From the NCBI GenBank assembly GCA_028287185.1, contig JAQBQD010000054.1, positions 1 to 44,129 of the forward strand: 44,129 nt of DNA. The letters are read 5' to 3'. Below, piece after piece: positions 26,405 to 33,521 of this stretch. The position numbers and the translations under genes are program-made. Each line of letters opens with the position of its first letter. The first letter of the stretch is position 1. This stretch comes from Gemmatimonadota bacterium (GTDB lineage: Bacteria; Gemmatimonadota; Gemmatimonadetes; Longimicrobiales; Longimicrobiaceae). The notes under the pieces were generated by a model. The model had not been told where the DNA came from. It worked only from the letters and a program-made list of their open reading frames with translations, and ran no database searches.

Positions 26405-27106
26405 GTGGCCCTGACCCGGAACCCCTCGAAGGGATTGCAGCGGCAGATCGACCTCACCACCGCCGTCTGCCAGGAGCGGCTGCTGGCCACCCACGTGCGG
26501 CACGTGCTCGCCCTCGTGGACCTCACCAGCGACCAGCTTCCCTTCGACACCGCGCTCGACATCTACGCGCGAATCCTGAAGCTCACGCCCGAGCAGGCGC
26601 GCAACGTCGGCAGCCGCGCCCTGGCGGCGCTGGGGCGCCGCAACGGCCTGCCCGAGGTGGAGGATCCCGAGGTCCGGCTGCTGGAGGACGAGCCCGAGGA
26701 CCGCGATCCGTATCCGCACCGCACCGAGCAGGAGCGCGCGGGCCGCTTCGACGAGGTGTTCTCGCGCGTGCGGCGGCGCATCCGCGGCCGCGTGCAGGAC
26801 GACCTGCGCAACCGCATCAACCTGGCGGCCGCGCGGGCCGAGGACTCGCTCTTCCTCACCCACGTGGACAACGCGCTCATCTTCGCCCGCGCCATGGCGG
26901 ACGAGATGCAGATCCACGAGGCCGTCGACCTGTACCTCGACACCATGTCCATCCCGGACGGCGTGTCGGACGTGGTGTTCAACCGCGCCCTGCGCACCGT
27001 GGCGGACGACGTGCTGCCCCCCATCGACGCGTCGCGGGCCCCCAAGCGGGACGGCGACGGCCGCAGCGTGGCGCCTCCGCAGCTCACCGCCGGCACCGGC
27101 GCCTGA
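26405..27106 (+). CDS. Hypothetical all-helical protein with internal repeat, 233 aa
   Basis: This protein is not recognised. The GTG at 26405 has GGAGGA seven bases upstream. It is soluble, predicted mostly alpha-helical, and seems to contain one motif twice. Residues 22-76 (ERLLATHVRHVLALVD ... GSRALAAL) resemble 144-199 (DSLFLTHVDNALIFAR ... NRALRTV), sharing the LxTHVxxAL and RAL positions. The two copies are joined by a charged linker with a run of acidic residues and an arginine-rich helix (RVRRRIRGRVQDDLRNR). The tail is low in complexity. It stands between secG and a small membrane protein gene, which gives no clue to function. Confidence 0.65.
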   Translation: MALTRNPSKGLQRQIDLTTAVCQERLLATHVRHVLALVDLTSDQLPFDTALDIYARILKLTPEQARNVGSRALAALGRRNGLPEVEDPEVRLLEDEPEDRDPYPHRTEQERAGRFDEVFSRVRRRIRGRVQDDLRNRINLAAARAEDSLFLTHVDNALIFARAMADEMQIHEAVDLYLDTMSIPDGVSDVVFNRALRTVADDVLPPIDASRAPKRDGDGRSVAPPQLTAGTGA

Positions 27107-27175
27107 CGCGCGGGCGCATTCGCGGGCGGCGGACGATCGGAGGCGGGACACACCGGAACCGGGGGCGGGCGGGGA

Positions 27176-27640
27176 ATGGGAACCACGTGGGGAACTCTGG
27201 TGCTGGCGGGCTTCACGGCCAGCGTGCTGTCGGCCTGCGCCTTCTGGCTCTTCCGCGCGCTCAAGGTCACGGAGTTCAGCCCCACCACCCAGCTCGGCTG
27301 CCTGGTTTCCGGCGATCCACGGCTTCCCTTGACGGAAACGGTCGGGGTCGTTCTCTTCATGCTGCTGGGGTGCACGCTTCTCCCGCTGCTCTACGCGGCC
27401 GCCATGCGCGGCCTCGGCGGCGTGGGCTGGGGCACCGGCGCCGCGGTCGGCGCCGTGCACGGGGTGCTCGCGGCGGCGGGGCTGCCGTGGGCGGCACGCT
27501 ACAGCGCCTGCGTGCGTAACGGCCACCTGCCGCTGCCGGGCATGCTGGGCGTGCGGTGGGGGGCGGCTACGCCCGCGGTGGTGGTGGCTGGGCACGTGCT
27601 GTACGGGGCGGTGCTGGGCGCCGTGATGGGAGCGGCGTAG
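27176..27640 (+). CDS. Small membrane protein of unknown function, 154 aa
   Basis: This protein is not recognised. Four hydrophobic segments are visible: about 5-28, 55-76, 83-105 and 131-152. Polar stretches between them carry Cys and charged residues (FRALKVTEFSPTTQLGCLV, and ARYSACVRNGHLPLPG). The ATG at 27176 has a G-rich but not ideal ribosome site. It precedes the first of two paralogous outer-membrane protein genes by 54 bp, so the two may share a transcript. Confidence 0.6.
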   Translation: MGTTWGTLVLAGFTASVLSACAFWLFRALKVTEFSPTTQLGCLVSGDPRLPLTETVGVVLFMLLGCTLLPLLYAAAMRGLGGVGWGTGAAVGAVHGVLAAAGLPWAARYSACVRNGHLPLPGMLGVRWGAATPAVVVAGHVLYGAVLGAVMGAA

Positions 27641-27694
27641 GCGCGCCCCGCGCGAGGCCGGGCCAAGGGGGATCCACGGGAGGGGGGAGGGGCG

Positions 27695-28885
27695 ATGAGG
27701 CGAGTCGTGGCGATGGCCCTGGGGGCCGCGCTGGCGTGCGTGACGACGGGGCAGGCCGCCCAGGCACAGGGCGGCTGGCTGCGTCGCGACGCGCGTCTGG
27801 ACCTTGCCGCGTACGCGGGGGGAAGCTATGGGACGGACTGGTTCACCCTGCGCTCCCCGGCGGGCGCGGACCAGCCCTACCGCCCGGGCTACGGCCCCAT
27901 CTTCGGCGTGGCCGCCACCTGGTGGGCCACCCCGCACCTGGGGTTGCGCGGCCACGCGGCGTACGTCGCGAGCGACCTCCCGGACGCGTCCTCGGACGTG
28001 ATCCGCAACGGGAGCTTCGGGTCCAACCAGTACCTGTACGACCTTGCGCTGTCGTACCGTCCCTGGATCGCCCGCGCCTCCGCGCCGGACTGGCTCGCCT
28101 CCACCTACCTGTTCGCGGGCGGCGGCGGGTCCACCACGAGCGTCGCCGGCGCCGAGGAGTGCGCCCGCCCCTATCCGGCCGCGGTGTGCCTTTCCACGCG
28201 CGCCTCGGACGCGACGGTCGGGGCGGGCGTGGTGGGTGCGGGCATGGACATGTATCCCATGTCCCGCACCGTCACCCTCTTCGGCGAGGGGGCGGTGCAC
28301 GCGTACTCGGCCCCCGTGCGCGTGGACGAAGCGGCCGGTGCCCGGCGCCACCTGGCCTTCACGCCGCGGGTGGTCGGGGGGGTGCGGGTGGCGCTGGGCG
28401 GCCGTCGCGCCCCCGTTCGCCCGGCGGTGAAGCCCCCGTTCGAGCCGCCCCATCCGGTGCCCGTCGACACGGCTCCGCCTCCGCGGCTCACGCCGGAGCC
28501 CCCCATGCGCGACGTGCGGGTCTGCATCGTGCATGCGGGCACGCTGGCCGTGGTGCCGGCGCGGGTGAACGCCGCCGGGGACACGCTGCTGGCGGACGGG
28601 CGGAGCCTCGCCGACGCGTACCCGCCGGGTGGGGAGTACGCCTCGGGCCGCGCCTGGTTCGTCTCCGGCACGGCGCTCGCAAGGGACGGCGTGCGGTACG
28701 AGAAGCTGGGCCTGCCGCGTGTTCTGGGCGCCGACGAGCTGCGGCCGGCGTGGGTGGAGGACGGGGTGCCGGTATTCGTCCCGGCGGGCGGAGGGGCGGC
28801 GGAGGTCGTGTACCTCCCCACGCGCCCCGGGTGCGAGTTCCAGCCGTACCAGCGCAGGGACGTGGCGCTGAAGGTCCGCGGGTAG
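27695..28885 (+). CDS. Outer-membrane barrel protein with C-terminal domain, copy 1
   Basis: This 396-residue protein is a paralogue of the one at 29182. A signal peptide (1-25) ends in AQAQ. Residues about 30-235 alternate polar and aromatic/hydrophobic residues in beta-barrel style (YAGGSYGTDWF, FGVAATWWATP). A Pro-rich linker (243-270) then leads to a domain of about 125 residues. The domain carries Cys277 (VRVCIVHAG) and ends in YEKLGLPRVLG and YLPTRPGCEFQPYQ with Cys380. A second Cys pair (156, 165) lies in a loop of the barrel. The layout resembles OmpA (barrel, linker, periplasmic domain), but the last domain is not OmpA-like and I do not recognise it. The ATG at 27695 follows GGAGGGGGGAGGGG. 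Confidence 0.75.
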   Translation: MRRVVAMALGAALACVTTGQAAQAQGGWLRRDARLDLAAYAGGSYGTDWFTLRSPAGADQPYRPGYGPIFGVAATWWATPHLGLRGHAAYVASDLPDASSDVIRNGSFGSNQYLYDLALSYRPWIARASAPDWLASTYLFAGGGGSTTSVAGAEECARPYPAAVCLSTRASDATVGAGVVGAGMDMYPMSRTVTLFGEGAVHAYSAPVRVDEAAGARRHLAFTPRVVGGVRVALGGRRAPVRPAVKPPFEPPHPVPVDTAPPPRLTPEPPMRDVRVCIVHAGTLAVVPARVNAAGDTLLADGRSLADAYPPGGEYASGRAWFVSGTALARDGVRYEKLGLPRVLGADELRPAWVEDGVPVFVPAGGGAAEVVYLPTRPGCEFQPYQRRDVALKVRG

Positions 28886-28899
28886 CGCCGCAGGGGGGT

Positions 28900-28935
28900 C
28901 CGGCCCTCGGCCGGGCCGGCGCTCCCTCGGGAGCG
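28900..28935 (+). terminator. Two adjacent hairpins after copy 1
   Basis: CCGGCCC/GGGCCGG (28900-28906 with 28913-28919, 6-nt loop) is followed directly by CGCTCC/GGAGCG (28920-28925 with 28930-28935, CTCG loop). They lie 15 bp after the stop of the first barrel gene. No T-tract follows, so they may end the transcript with a factor or just protect its 3' end. Confidence 0.4.
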
Positions 28936-29038
28936 GACGCGGCCGCCGGTGCCCACGGGCCCGGCGCCGCGGGCGGGACCCGTCGCGAGGGGGCCGCGCG
29001 CAGTTGCCGATGGTGGGGCGGCGCGGCGGCGGCGGTGG

Positions 29039-29075
29039 ATTCGGCCTGTAGGAAAGGGCTGTCTGCAGGCCGAAT
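29039..29075. promoter_or_regulatory. Perfect 10-bp inverted repeat upstream of copy 2
   Basis: ATTCGGCCTG (29039-29048) and CAGGCCGAAT (29066-29075) are exact reverse complements separated by 17 bp. The right arm ends 12 bp before the sigma-54-like promoter of the second barrel gene. This looks like a binding site for a dimeric regulator. Confidence 0.5.
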
Positions 29076-29087
29076 TCGTGCGGAAGC

Positions 29088-29103
29088 TGGCACCTTTCTT
29101 GTA
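29088..29103 (+). promoter_or_regulatory. Sigma-54-like promoter of barrel gene copy 2
   Basis: TGGCAC-N5-TTGTA matches the sigma-54 pattern TGGCAC-N5-TTGCA except for one base: the -12 element is GT instead of GC. GG and GT are 10 bp apart as required. The start of transcription would be near 29114, about 68 nt before the ATG at 29182. A TATAGG at 29102-29107 could instead be a sigma-70 -10 box, but no -35 box is properly spaced. Confidence 0.45.
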
Positions 29104-29181
29104 TAGGGTGCCGGTTCGTTGGTTCGGCTCCCCACGACGGGGGAGGAGGACAGCCTTTCAACCTGGTTAGGAGAGGACTCG

Positions 29182-30393
29182 ATGAAACGATTGCTGAGGT
29201 CCGCCCTGGCAGCGACAGTGGTGGCTGTGGGGTCGGGAAGGGTGGCGCAGGCCCAGGAGATGATGACCCGCAGGGCGAGTCTATTCGACCTGGGTGTGTA
29301 CGCGGGTGGCGCGTACAGCACGAGCTGGTTCAAGATCCCCGTCGGCGGCAGCGACGAAGGCTTCAAGCCCGGGTTCGCGCCCATCTTCGGGCTCGAGGCC
29401 ACGTACTGGGCCACCCCGATGGTGGGCGTCCGGGCGCACGGCGCGTACATGCCCACGAAGCTTCCGCACTCGAGCAGCGTGGACCTGAGCGCCGGCAACG
29501 GCCGTAGCGACTACGTCGTCAACAACTGGCTGTACGATCTGGACCTGGTGTTCCGCCCCTGGGTGACGAACATGACGGCCGGGCCGATGATGGCCTCCAC
29601 CTACTTCTTCCTCGGCGGCGGCGGGCTCACGAGCAACGTGGCCGGCGAGACTCCGAGCAACTGCGTGCAGGCCGCCGTCTACGTGGCCAACGGCGTGTGC
29701 GTGCCCACCAAGGCCAGCCTGGGCTCGGTCGGCCAGGGCAACGTGGGCATCGGCGTGGACCTGTTCCCGCTGACCAGCTCGCTGGGCCTGTTCGCCGAGG
29801 CCGCCGTGCACGGGTACCAGTCGCCCGCGCACGTCTACGGCGCCGCGGCGACCGCGACGGACAAGTTCGCGTTCACGCCGCGCCTCGTGCTCGGCCTGAA
29901 GGCGGGCTTCGGCAACATCCTGCCGCCCCCGCCCCCGCCGCCGCCCCCGCCGCCGCCGCCCCCGCCGCCCCCGGCGCCGGAACCGGCTCCGGTGGTGACG
30001 ACGCAGGAGGTCGGCTACTGCGTGGTGCAGAACGGCGCGCTGTCGAACGTGACGGTCACGTACAACCCGACCACGAACGACACGACGTTCAACGGCACGG
30101 CCGTCGCGACCGCCTTCCCGGCGACGACCGGCTACGTGGCCGGCTCGACCTGGTACATCAACAACGAGCCGGTGACGTTCCAGGGCCACCGGTACGTCAA
30201 GCTGGGCCTGCCGCGCGTGCTCGGCGTCAGCGACGTGACCTCGGCGGGCACCTACCAGGACGTGTCGGTGTTCACCGAGAACGGCGCGGCCGCCGGCGCC
30301 AACGGTCCGGAGGTCATCTACCTCCCGGTCCGTCCGGGCTGCGAGTTCCAGCCGTACCAGCAGGAGCGCATCATCACCACCGTCCGCGGCTGA
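29182..30393 (+). CDS. Outer-membrane barrel protein with C-terminal domain, copy 2
   Basis: This 403-residue protein is a paralogue of the one at 27695. It has a signal peptide (1-25, ending AQAQ) and a barrel-like region (about 33-244) with repeated aromatic strands (YAGGAYSTSWF, FGLEATYWATP, STYFFLGGGG). An unbroken run of 17 prolines (248-264) leads to a C-terminal domain (about 275-403). That domain has Cys280 (GYCVVQNG), YVKLGLPRVLG (338-348) and YLPVRPGCEFQPYQ (380-393) with Cys387. The strict conservation of these blocks between copies, against a more variable linker, suggests the domain is functional. The ATG at 29182 follows AGGAGAGG. It has a separate upstream region and terminator, so it is transcribed alone. 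Function is unknown. Confidence 0.8.
   Translation: MKRLLRSALAATVVAVGSGRVAQAQEMMTRRASLFDLGVYAGGAYSTSWFKIPVGGSDEGFKPGFAPIFGLEATYWATPMVGVRAHGAYMPTKLPHSSSVDLSAGNGRSDYVVNNWLYDLDLVFRPWVTNMTAGPMMASTYFFLGGGGLTSNVAGETPSNCVQAAVYVANGVCVPTKASLGSVGQGNVGIGVDLFPLTSSLGLFAEAAVHGYQSPAHVYGAAATATDKFAFTPRLVLGLKAGFGNILPPPPPPPPPPPPPPPPPAPEPAPVVTTQEVGYCVVQNGALSNVTVTYNPTTNDTTFNGTAVATAFPATTGYVAGSTWYINNEPVTFQGHRYVKLGLPRVLGVSDVTSAGTYQDVSVFTENGAAAGANGPEVIYLPVRPGCEFQPYQQERIITTVRG
29923..29973 (+). repeat. Proline codon run (17 CCN codons)
   Basis: Seventeen CCG/CCC codons in a row encode the linker between the barrel and the C-terminal domain. Mixed use of CCG and CCC breaks the perfect repeat. The run is likely to vary in length between strains. 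Confidence 0.9.
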
Positions 30394-30420
30394 TCGCGGC
30401 GGTAGGATGAGGATGTGAAC

Positions 30421-30457
30421 GGAGGGGCGCCCCGCGAGGGGCGCCCCTCCTGCTTTC
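30421..30457 (+). terminator. Hairpin terminator after copy 2
   Basis: GGAGGGGCGCCCC (30421-30433) and GGGGCGCCCCTCC (30438-30450) form a 13-bp perfect stem with a GCGA loop, followed by TGCTTTC. It begins 27 bp after the stop of the second barrel gene and has the same stem length and loop as the hairpin at 1797. Confidence 0.75.
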
Positions 30458-30494
30458 GGGGCACGAGGCGCGTGCGCGGCGAGGGGGAGCGTGC

Positions 30495-30500
30495 TAGATT
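30495..30500 (+). promoter_or_regulatory. Possible -10 box of rpiA-rpe
   Basis: TAGATT lies 58 bp before the rpiA GTG, just downstream of the terminator at 30421. The best-spaced -35 hexamer (GTGCGC, 30472-30477) is poor, so the call rests on the -10 box, its position and its likeness to other TAGNTT boxes here. Confidence 0.35.
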
Positions 30501-30558
30501 GGCCGCCGAACGGCCACCGTGCCGCGGCGGCGTGCGATCACACGGGACGGGGACGGAC

Positions 30559-31272
30559 GTGCAGACGAGCGGAACGGAAGCCCTGAAGCGCGCCGCGGCC
30601 GAGCGGGCGGCGGAGTGGATCCGCGACGGGATGACGGTGGGGCTGGGCACGGGATCGACGGTGCGCCACCTGCTGGACGTGATCGCCGAGCGCCGCGCGG
30701 CGGGCGAGTGGGCCGGCATCGTGGGCGTGCCGACCTCCGCGGACACGGCCGAGCGCTCGCGGCGCCTGGGCATCCCCCTGGCGACCCTGGACGAGCGGCC
30801 GCGCATCGACGTCACCATCGACGGGGCCGACGAGGTAGACCCGGCCCTGCGGCTCATCAAGGGCCTGGGCGCCGCGCTCCTGCGCGAGAAAGTGGTGGCG
30901 TCCGTCTCGCGGACGCTCGTGATCGTGGCCGACGAGTCCAAGGTGGTCGGCCGGCTGGGCACGAAGGCGCCGGTGCCCGTGGAGGTCGACCCGTTCGCCG
31001 CCGGCGTCCTGCCCGACTTCTTCCGCTCCCTCGGCGCACAGCCAATGCTGCGGCGGATGGACGGCGCCACGGTCGTCACGGACGGCGGGCACTGGATCTT
31101 CGACTGCCGCTTCCCGGATGGCATCGACAATCCCGAGGCTCTGGAGGCGGCGCTGAGCAACCGGCCGGGGGTGGTGGAGAACGGGCTCTTCCTCGGCATG
31201 GCGGCCGCCGCCGTGATCGCCGGCGAGGGCGGCGTCCGAGTTCTCACCGCGGGCGGCGGAGGTGCGGCGTGA
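30559..31272 (+). CDS. rpiA: Ribose-5-phosphate isomerase A
   Basis: RpiA interconverts ribose 5-phosphate and ribulose 5-phosphate. The 237-residue protein has GLGTGSTV (28-35), TIDGADEVD, KGLGAALLREK and VTDGGHWIFDC, all family signatures including the catalytic Asp and Lys. The GTG at 30559 begins the family-typical N-terminus (TEALKRAAAERAAEWI); frames upstream are open but unlike the family. The rpe start overlaps its stop by four bases. Confidence 0.96.
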   Translation: MQTSGTEALKRAAAERAAEWIRDGMTVGLGTGSTVRHLLDVIAERRAAGEWAGIVGVPTSADTAERSRRLGIPLATLDERPRIDVTIDGADEVDPALRLIKGLGAALLREKVVASVSRTLVIVADESKVVGRLGTKAPVPVEVDPFAAGVLPDFFRSLGAQPMLRRMDGATVVTDGGHWIFDCRFPDGIDNPEALEAALSNRPGVVENGLFLGMAAAAVIAGEGGVRVLTAGGGGAA

Positions 31273-31949
31273 GCGGGATCAAGATCGCGCCGTCCATCCT
31301 CTCGGCGGACTTCACGCGGCTGGGGGAGCAGATCCGCGAGGCGGAGGAAGGCGGCGCGGACTGGATCCACGTGGACGTGATGGACGGGCACTTCGTCCCC
31401 AACATCACCATCGGCCCCCTGATCGCCGCCGCGGCCCGGCGGGCAACCCGGTTGCCCATCGACGTGCACCTGATGATCGAGCACCCGGAACGCTACGTGG
31501 AGGCGTTTGCCGACGCGGGCGCGGACTACGTGACGGTGCACGTGGAGACGTGTCCGCACCTGCACCGCACCGTGCAGCAGATCCGTGCGGCGGGGGCGAA
31601 GCCGGGCGTGACGCTGAACCCCGCGACGCCCGTGGACGCGCTGGGAGAGATCCTGCCGTACGTGGACCTGGTGCTGGTGATGTCCGTGAACCCGGGCTTC
31701 GGAGGGCAGTCGTACATCCCCACGAGCACCGCCAAGATCGCCCGCATCCGGCAGATGCTGGACGCCGCGGGGCTGGCCCACGTGGAGCTGGAGGTGGACG
31801 GCGGGGTTTCGCCGGACACGATCGCGGAGGTCGCCAGCGCGGGGGCGAGCGTGGTGGTCGCCGGATCGGCCGTCTACAACGGGCAGGCGTCCGTGGCGGA
31901 CAACCTTCGCCGGCTGCGGGCATCCGCCACCGCGGGCGGGGCGGGGTAG
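31269..31949 (+). CDS. rpe: Ribulose-phosphate 3-epimerase
   Basis: Rpe interconverts ribulose 5-phosphate and xylulose 5-phosphate. The 226-residue protein has APSILSADF at the start, HVDVMDGHFVPN with the first metal His and Asp, DVHLMI, VMSVNPGFGGQSYIP and the catalytic Asp in EVDGGVS. The GTG at 31269 is coupled to rpiA, so the two pentose-phosphate enzymes form a two-gene operon. Confidence 0.97.
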   Translation: MSGIKIAPSILSADFTRLGEQIREAEEGGADWIHVDVMDGHFVPNITIGPLIAAAARRATRLPIDVHLMIEHPERYVEAFADAGADYVTVHVETCPHLHRTVQQIRAAGAKPGVTLNPATPVDALGEILPYVDLVLVMSVNPGFGGQSYIPTSTAKIARIRQMLDAAGLAHVELEVDGGVSPDTIAEVASAGASVVVAGSAVYNGQASVADNLRRLRASATAGGAG

Positions 31950-31958
31950 ACCGGCCGG

Positions 31959-31970
31959 AGTCCCGGGACT
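31959..31970. promoter_or_regulatory. 12-bp palindrome upstream of tRNA-Leu
   Basis: AGTCCCGGGACT is a perfect 12-bp palindrome 10 bp after the rpe stop and 49 bp before the tRNA gene. It could be a small hairpin at the end of rpe or an operator. It carries no T-tract. Confidence 0.25.
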
Positions 31971-32018
31971 AACTTCGATCCGCCGCACGTGCAAGGCCGT
32001 TTCGTGCACGCGCGCCGC

Positions 32019-32102
32019 GCCGGGATGGTGGAACTGGCAGACACAAGGGACTTAAAATCCCTCGGGCGAAAGCCCATGCGGGTTCGAGCCCCGCTCCCGG
32101 CA
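32019..32102 (+). tRNA. tRNA-Leu (anticodon UAA)
   Basis: The acceptor arms GCCGGGA (32019-32025) and TCCCGGC (32095-32101) pair over seven bases, with A as discriminator at 32102. The anticodon stem AGGGA/TCCCT encloses CTTAAAA, giving anticodon TAA at 32053-32055. The long variable arm (CGGGCGAAAGCCC) marks a class II tRNA, and the T-arm GCGGGTTCGAGCCCCGC is standard. The sequence closely follows E. coli tRNA-Leu(UAA). The 3' CCA is not encoded. Confidence 0.98.
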
Positions 32103-32114
32103 TCAACGCATCCG

Positions 32115-32146
32115 AGGCCCCGCCCGTCCACATGACGGCGGGGCTT
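32115..32146 (+). terminator. Hairpin after tRNA-Leu
   Basis: AGGCCCCGCC (32115-32124) pairs with GGCGGGGCTT (32137-32146) over 10 positions with one G-T pair; the loop is 12 nt. It begins 13 bp after the tRNA 3' end and probably ends its transcript. Confidence 0.6.
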
Positions 32147-32620
32147 CGTGCATCCTCGGGAACTCGGGCGGATCGCGGAGGCCGTCCGCTTCGCACATCG
32201 GGGCCGGCCATCAGCCGAGGCGCGTGATGGAGGCGCGGCTCGAGATCGCCGTTCGACGTCAATCCCCGACCGTTCCTGGAGACGGTCAGCGAGTGGGGCG
32301 GTCACGACGTCCGCCGCCCATCCAGGGCCACGAATCCGGTCCACCCCGATCGAACGTCCCGATGGGCCATCCCGATCCCCAGCCCGCTGCACCCATCCCG
32401 GTCCCCCCTCGCGATCCACCCCGCCCGTCCTCCCGAATCGACCGCCTCCCGTCTGCCGAGCGGACGGACCCGAACCACCCGTTCGCCCCTCCACCCTCGC
32501 GCCATTCCGGCCCTCCGTGTATGTTGCGCGCGGCGGCGGGCGGCTACACGGCCTGCCGATGCCTTGGCGCGGCGCCGGGTCGGACGGCGGCGGGCGGATG
32601 GAGGGAACGGAGGAGCAACG
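32147..32620. other. Intergenic region without a recognisable gene
   Basis: This stretch of about 470 bp between the tRNA terminator and the TPR gene has a C-rich middle part with loosely repeated CCCGATCC-like words (about 32330-32440). There is no convincing open frame, RNA fold or clear promoter. The ribosome site of the next gene (GGAGGAG) is at its right end. Confidence 0.4.
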
Positions 32621-33496
32621 GTGACGCACGAGCAGGAGCGGGAGGGGCACGACCCGGAGGCGATCGAGGAGCTGGTGCGCGACGTGGAGTCGCTGGGCGC
32701 CGCCGACCGCTGGGACGAGGCGTACGAGCGGCTGCGCGAGGCGCTTCGCGAGGAAGGCGAGGACGCGACGGTGCTCTGCTGGCTGGGCGTCGCCGCCGAG
32801 CGGCTGGGGCGCGAGGGCGAGGCGTACGAGTACTACCGCCGCAGCCTGGACACGCACCCCACCGATCCCTTCCTGCTGGCCTCCGCGGGCAGCGGGCTTG
32901 CCTCGTTCGACGACCCCGACGCCGAGGGGGCGCTGCGGCTGGCGGCCATCACCGCGCCGGACTTCGCCTTCGGCCGCATGTCGTACGGCTCGTACCTGGC
33001 CCGCGAGGGGCTGATGGACGAGTCGCTGCGCGAGCTGGAGGCCGCGCGCGCCCTGACGCCCGAGGACCCCATCGTGCGCCTGGAGCTGGGCATCGCGCTG
33101 CTGCTCGCCAACCGCGGCACGGACGCCCTGGCCGAGCTGGAGGAGGCGCTTTCGCACGGCGAGGAGCACTCCTGGATCCGCGGGCTCTACGGCCTGGCGC
33201 TCTCCGAGGTGGGCCGCGGCGAGGCGGCGGCCGAAGAGCTGTACCGCGCCTCGCTGGAGCGCGAGGGCGACGTGGAGCTGCACCTGGCCTCGGCGCTGGC
33301 GTCGGCGGCGCAGGGGTGGGAGGACGAGTCGTGGAACGCGCTGGCCCGCGCCGAGCAGGCCGCCGAGCCCGAGGACCGCACCGTGATCGGCGAGGTGGAG
33401 GAGCACCTGAACTTGGGCGCCGACGCGGCCGAGGCCTTCCTGCGTGGCGACCTGGGCCCCACGCTGCTGCGCGAGCGGCTGCTGCAGCGCCCGTGA
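32621..33496 (+). CDS. TPR-repeat protein, 291 aa
   Basis: This acidic soluble protein is built of tetratricopeptide-like helical pairs. Examples are WDEAYERLREALREEGEDAT VLCWLGVAAE (31-60, as two consecutive stretches), REGEAYEYYRRSLDTHPTDP, MDESLRELEAARALTPEDP and RGTDALAELEEALSHGEE. TPR proteins act as scaffolds; no partner can be named. There is no signal peptide. The GTG at 32621 has GGAGGAG seven bases upstream; an upstream GTG at 32564 has none. The YdcF-like gene follows after 25 bp. Confidence 0.85.
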   Translation: MTHEQEREGHDPEAIEELVRDVESLGAADRWDEAYERLREALREEGEDATVLCWLGVAAERLGREGEAYEYYRRSLDTHPTDPFLLASAGSGLASFDDPDAEGALRLAAITAPDFAFGRMSYGSYLAREGLMDESLRELEAARALTPEDPIVRLELGIALLLANRGTDALAELEEALSHGEEHSWIRGLYGLALSEVGRGEAAAEELYRASLEREGDVELHLASALASAAQGWEDESWNALARAEQAAEPEDRTVIGEVEEHLNLGADAAEAFLRGDLGPTLLRERLLQRP

Positions 33497-33521
33497 CGCG
33501 TGCCCGGACGGGGGTGAGCCG

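Noticed and set aside
25709..29161. A 1,150-codon minus-strand frame opposite secG to the first barrel gene
   Set aside because: It covers real plus-strand genes and terminators and has shadow-type composition without motifs.
32019..32102. tRNA-Leu as an integration site for a genomic island
   Set aside because: No integrase gene, no repeated tRNA 3' end and no change in base use were seen in the 12 kb downstream.
32330..32440. C-rich words CCCGATCC-like as a CRISPR or tandem repeat array
   Set aside because: The copies are irregular in sequence and spacing; no direct repeat of 20 bp or more is present.
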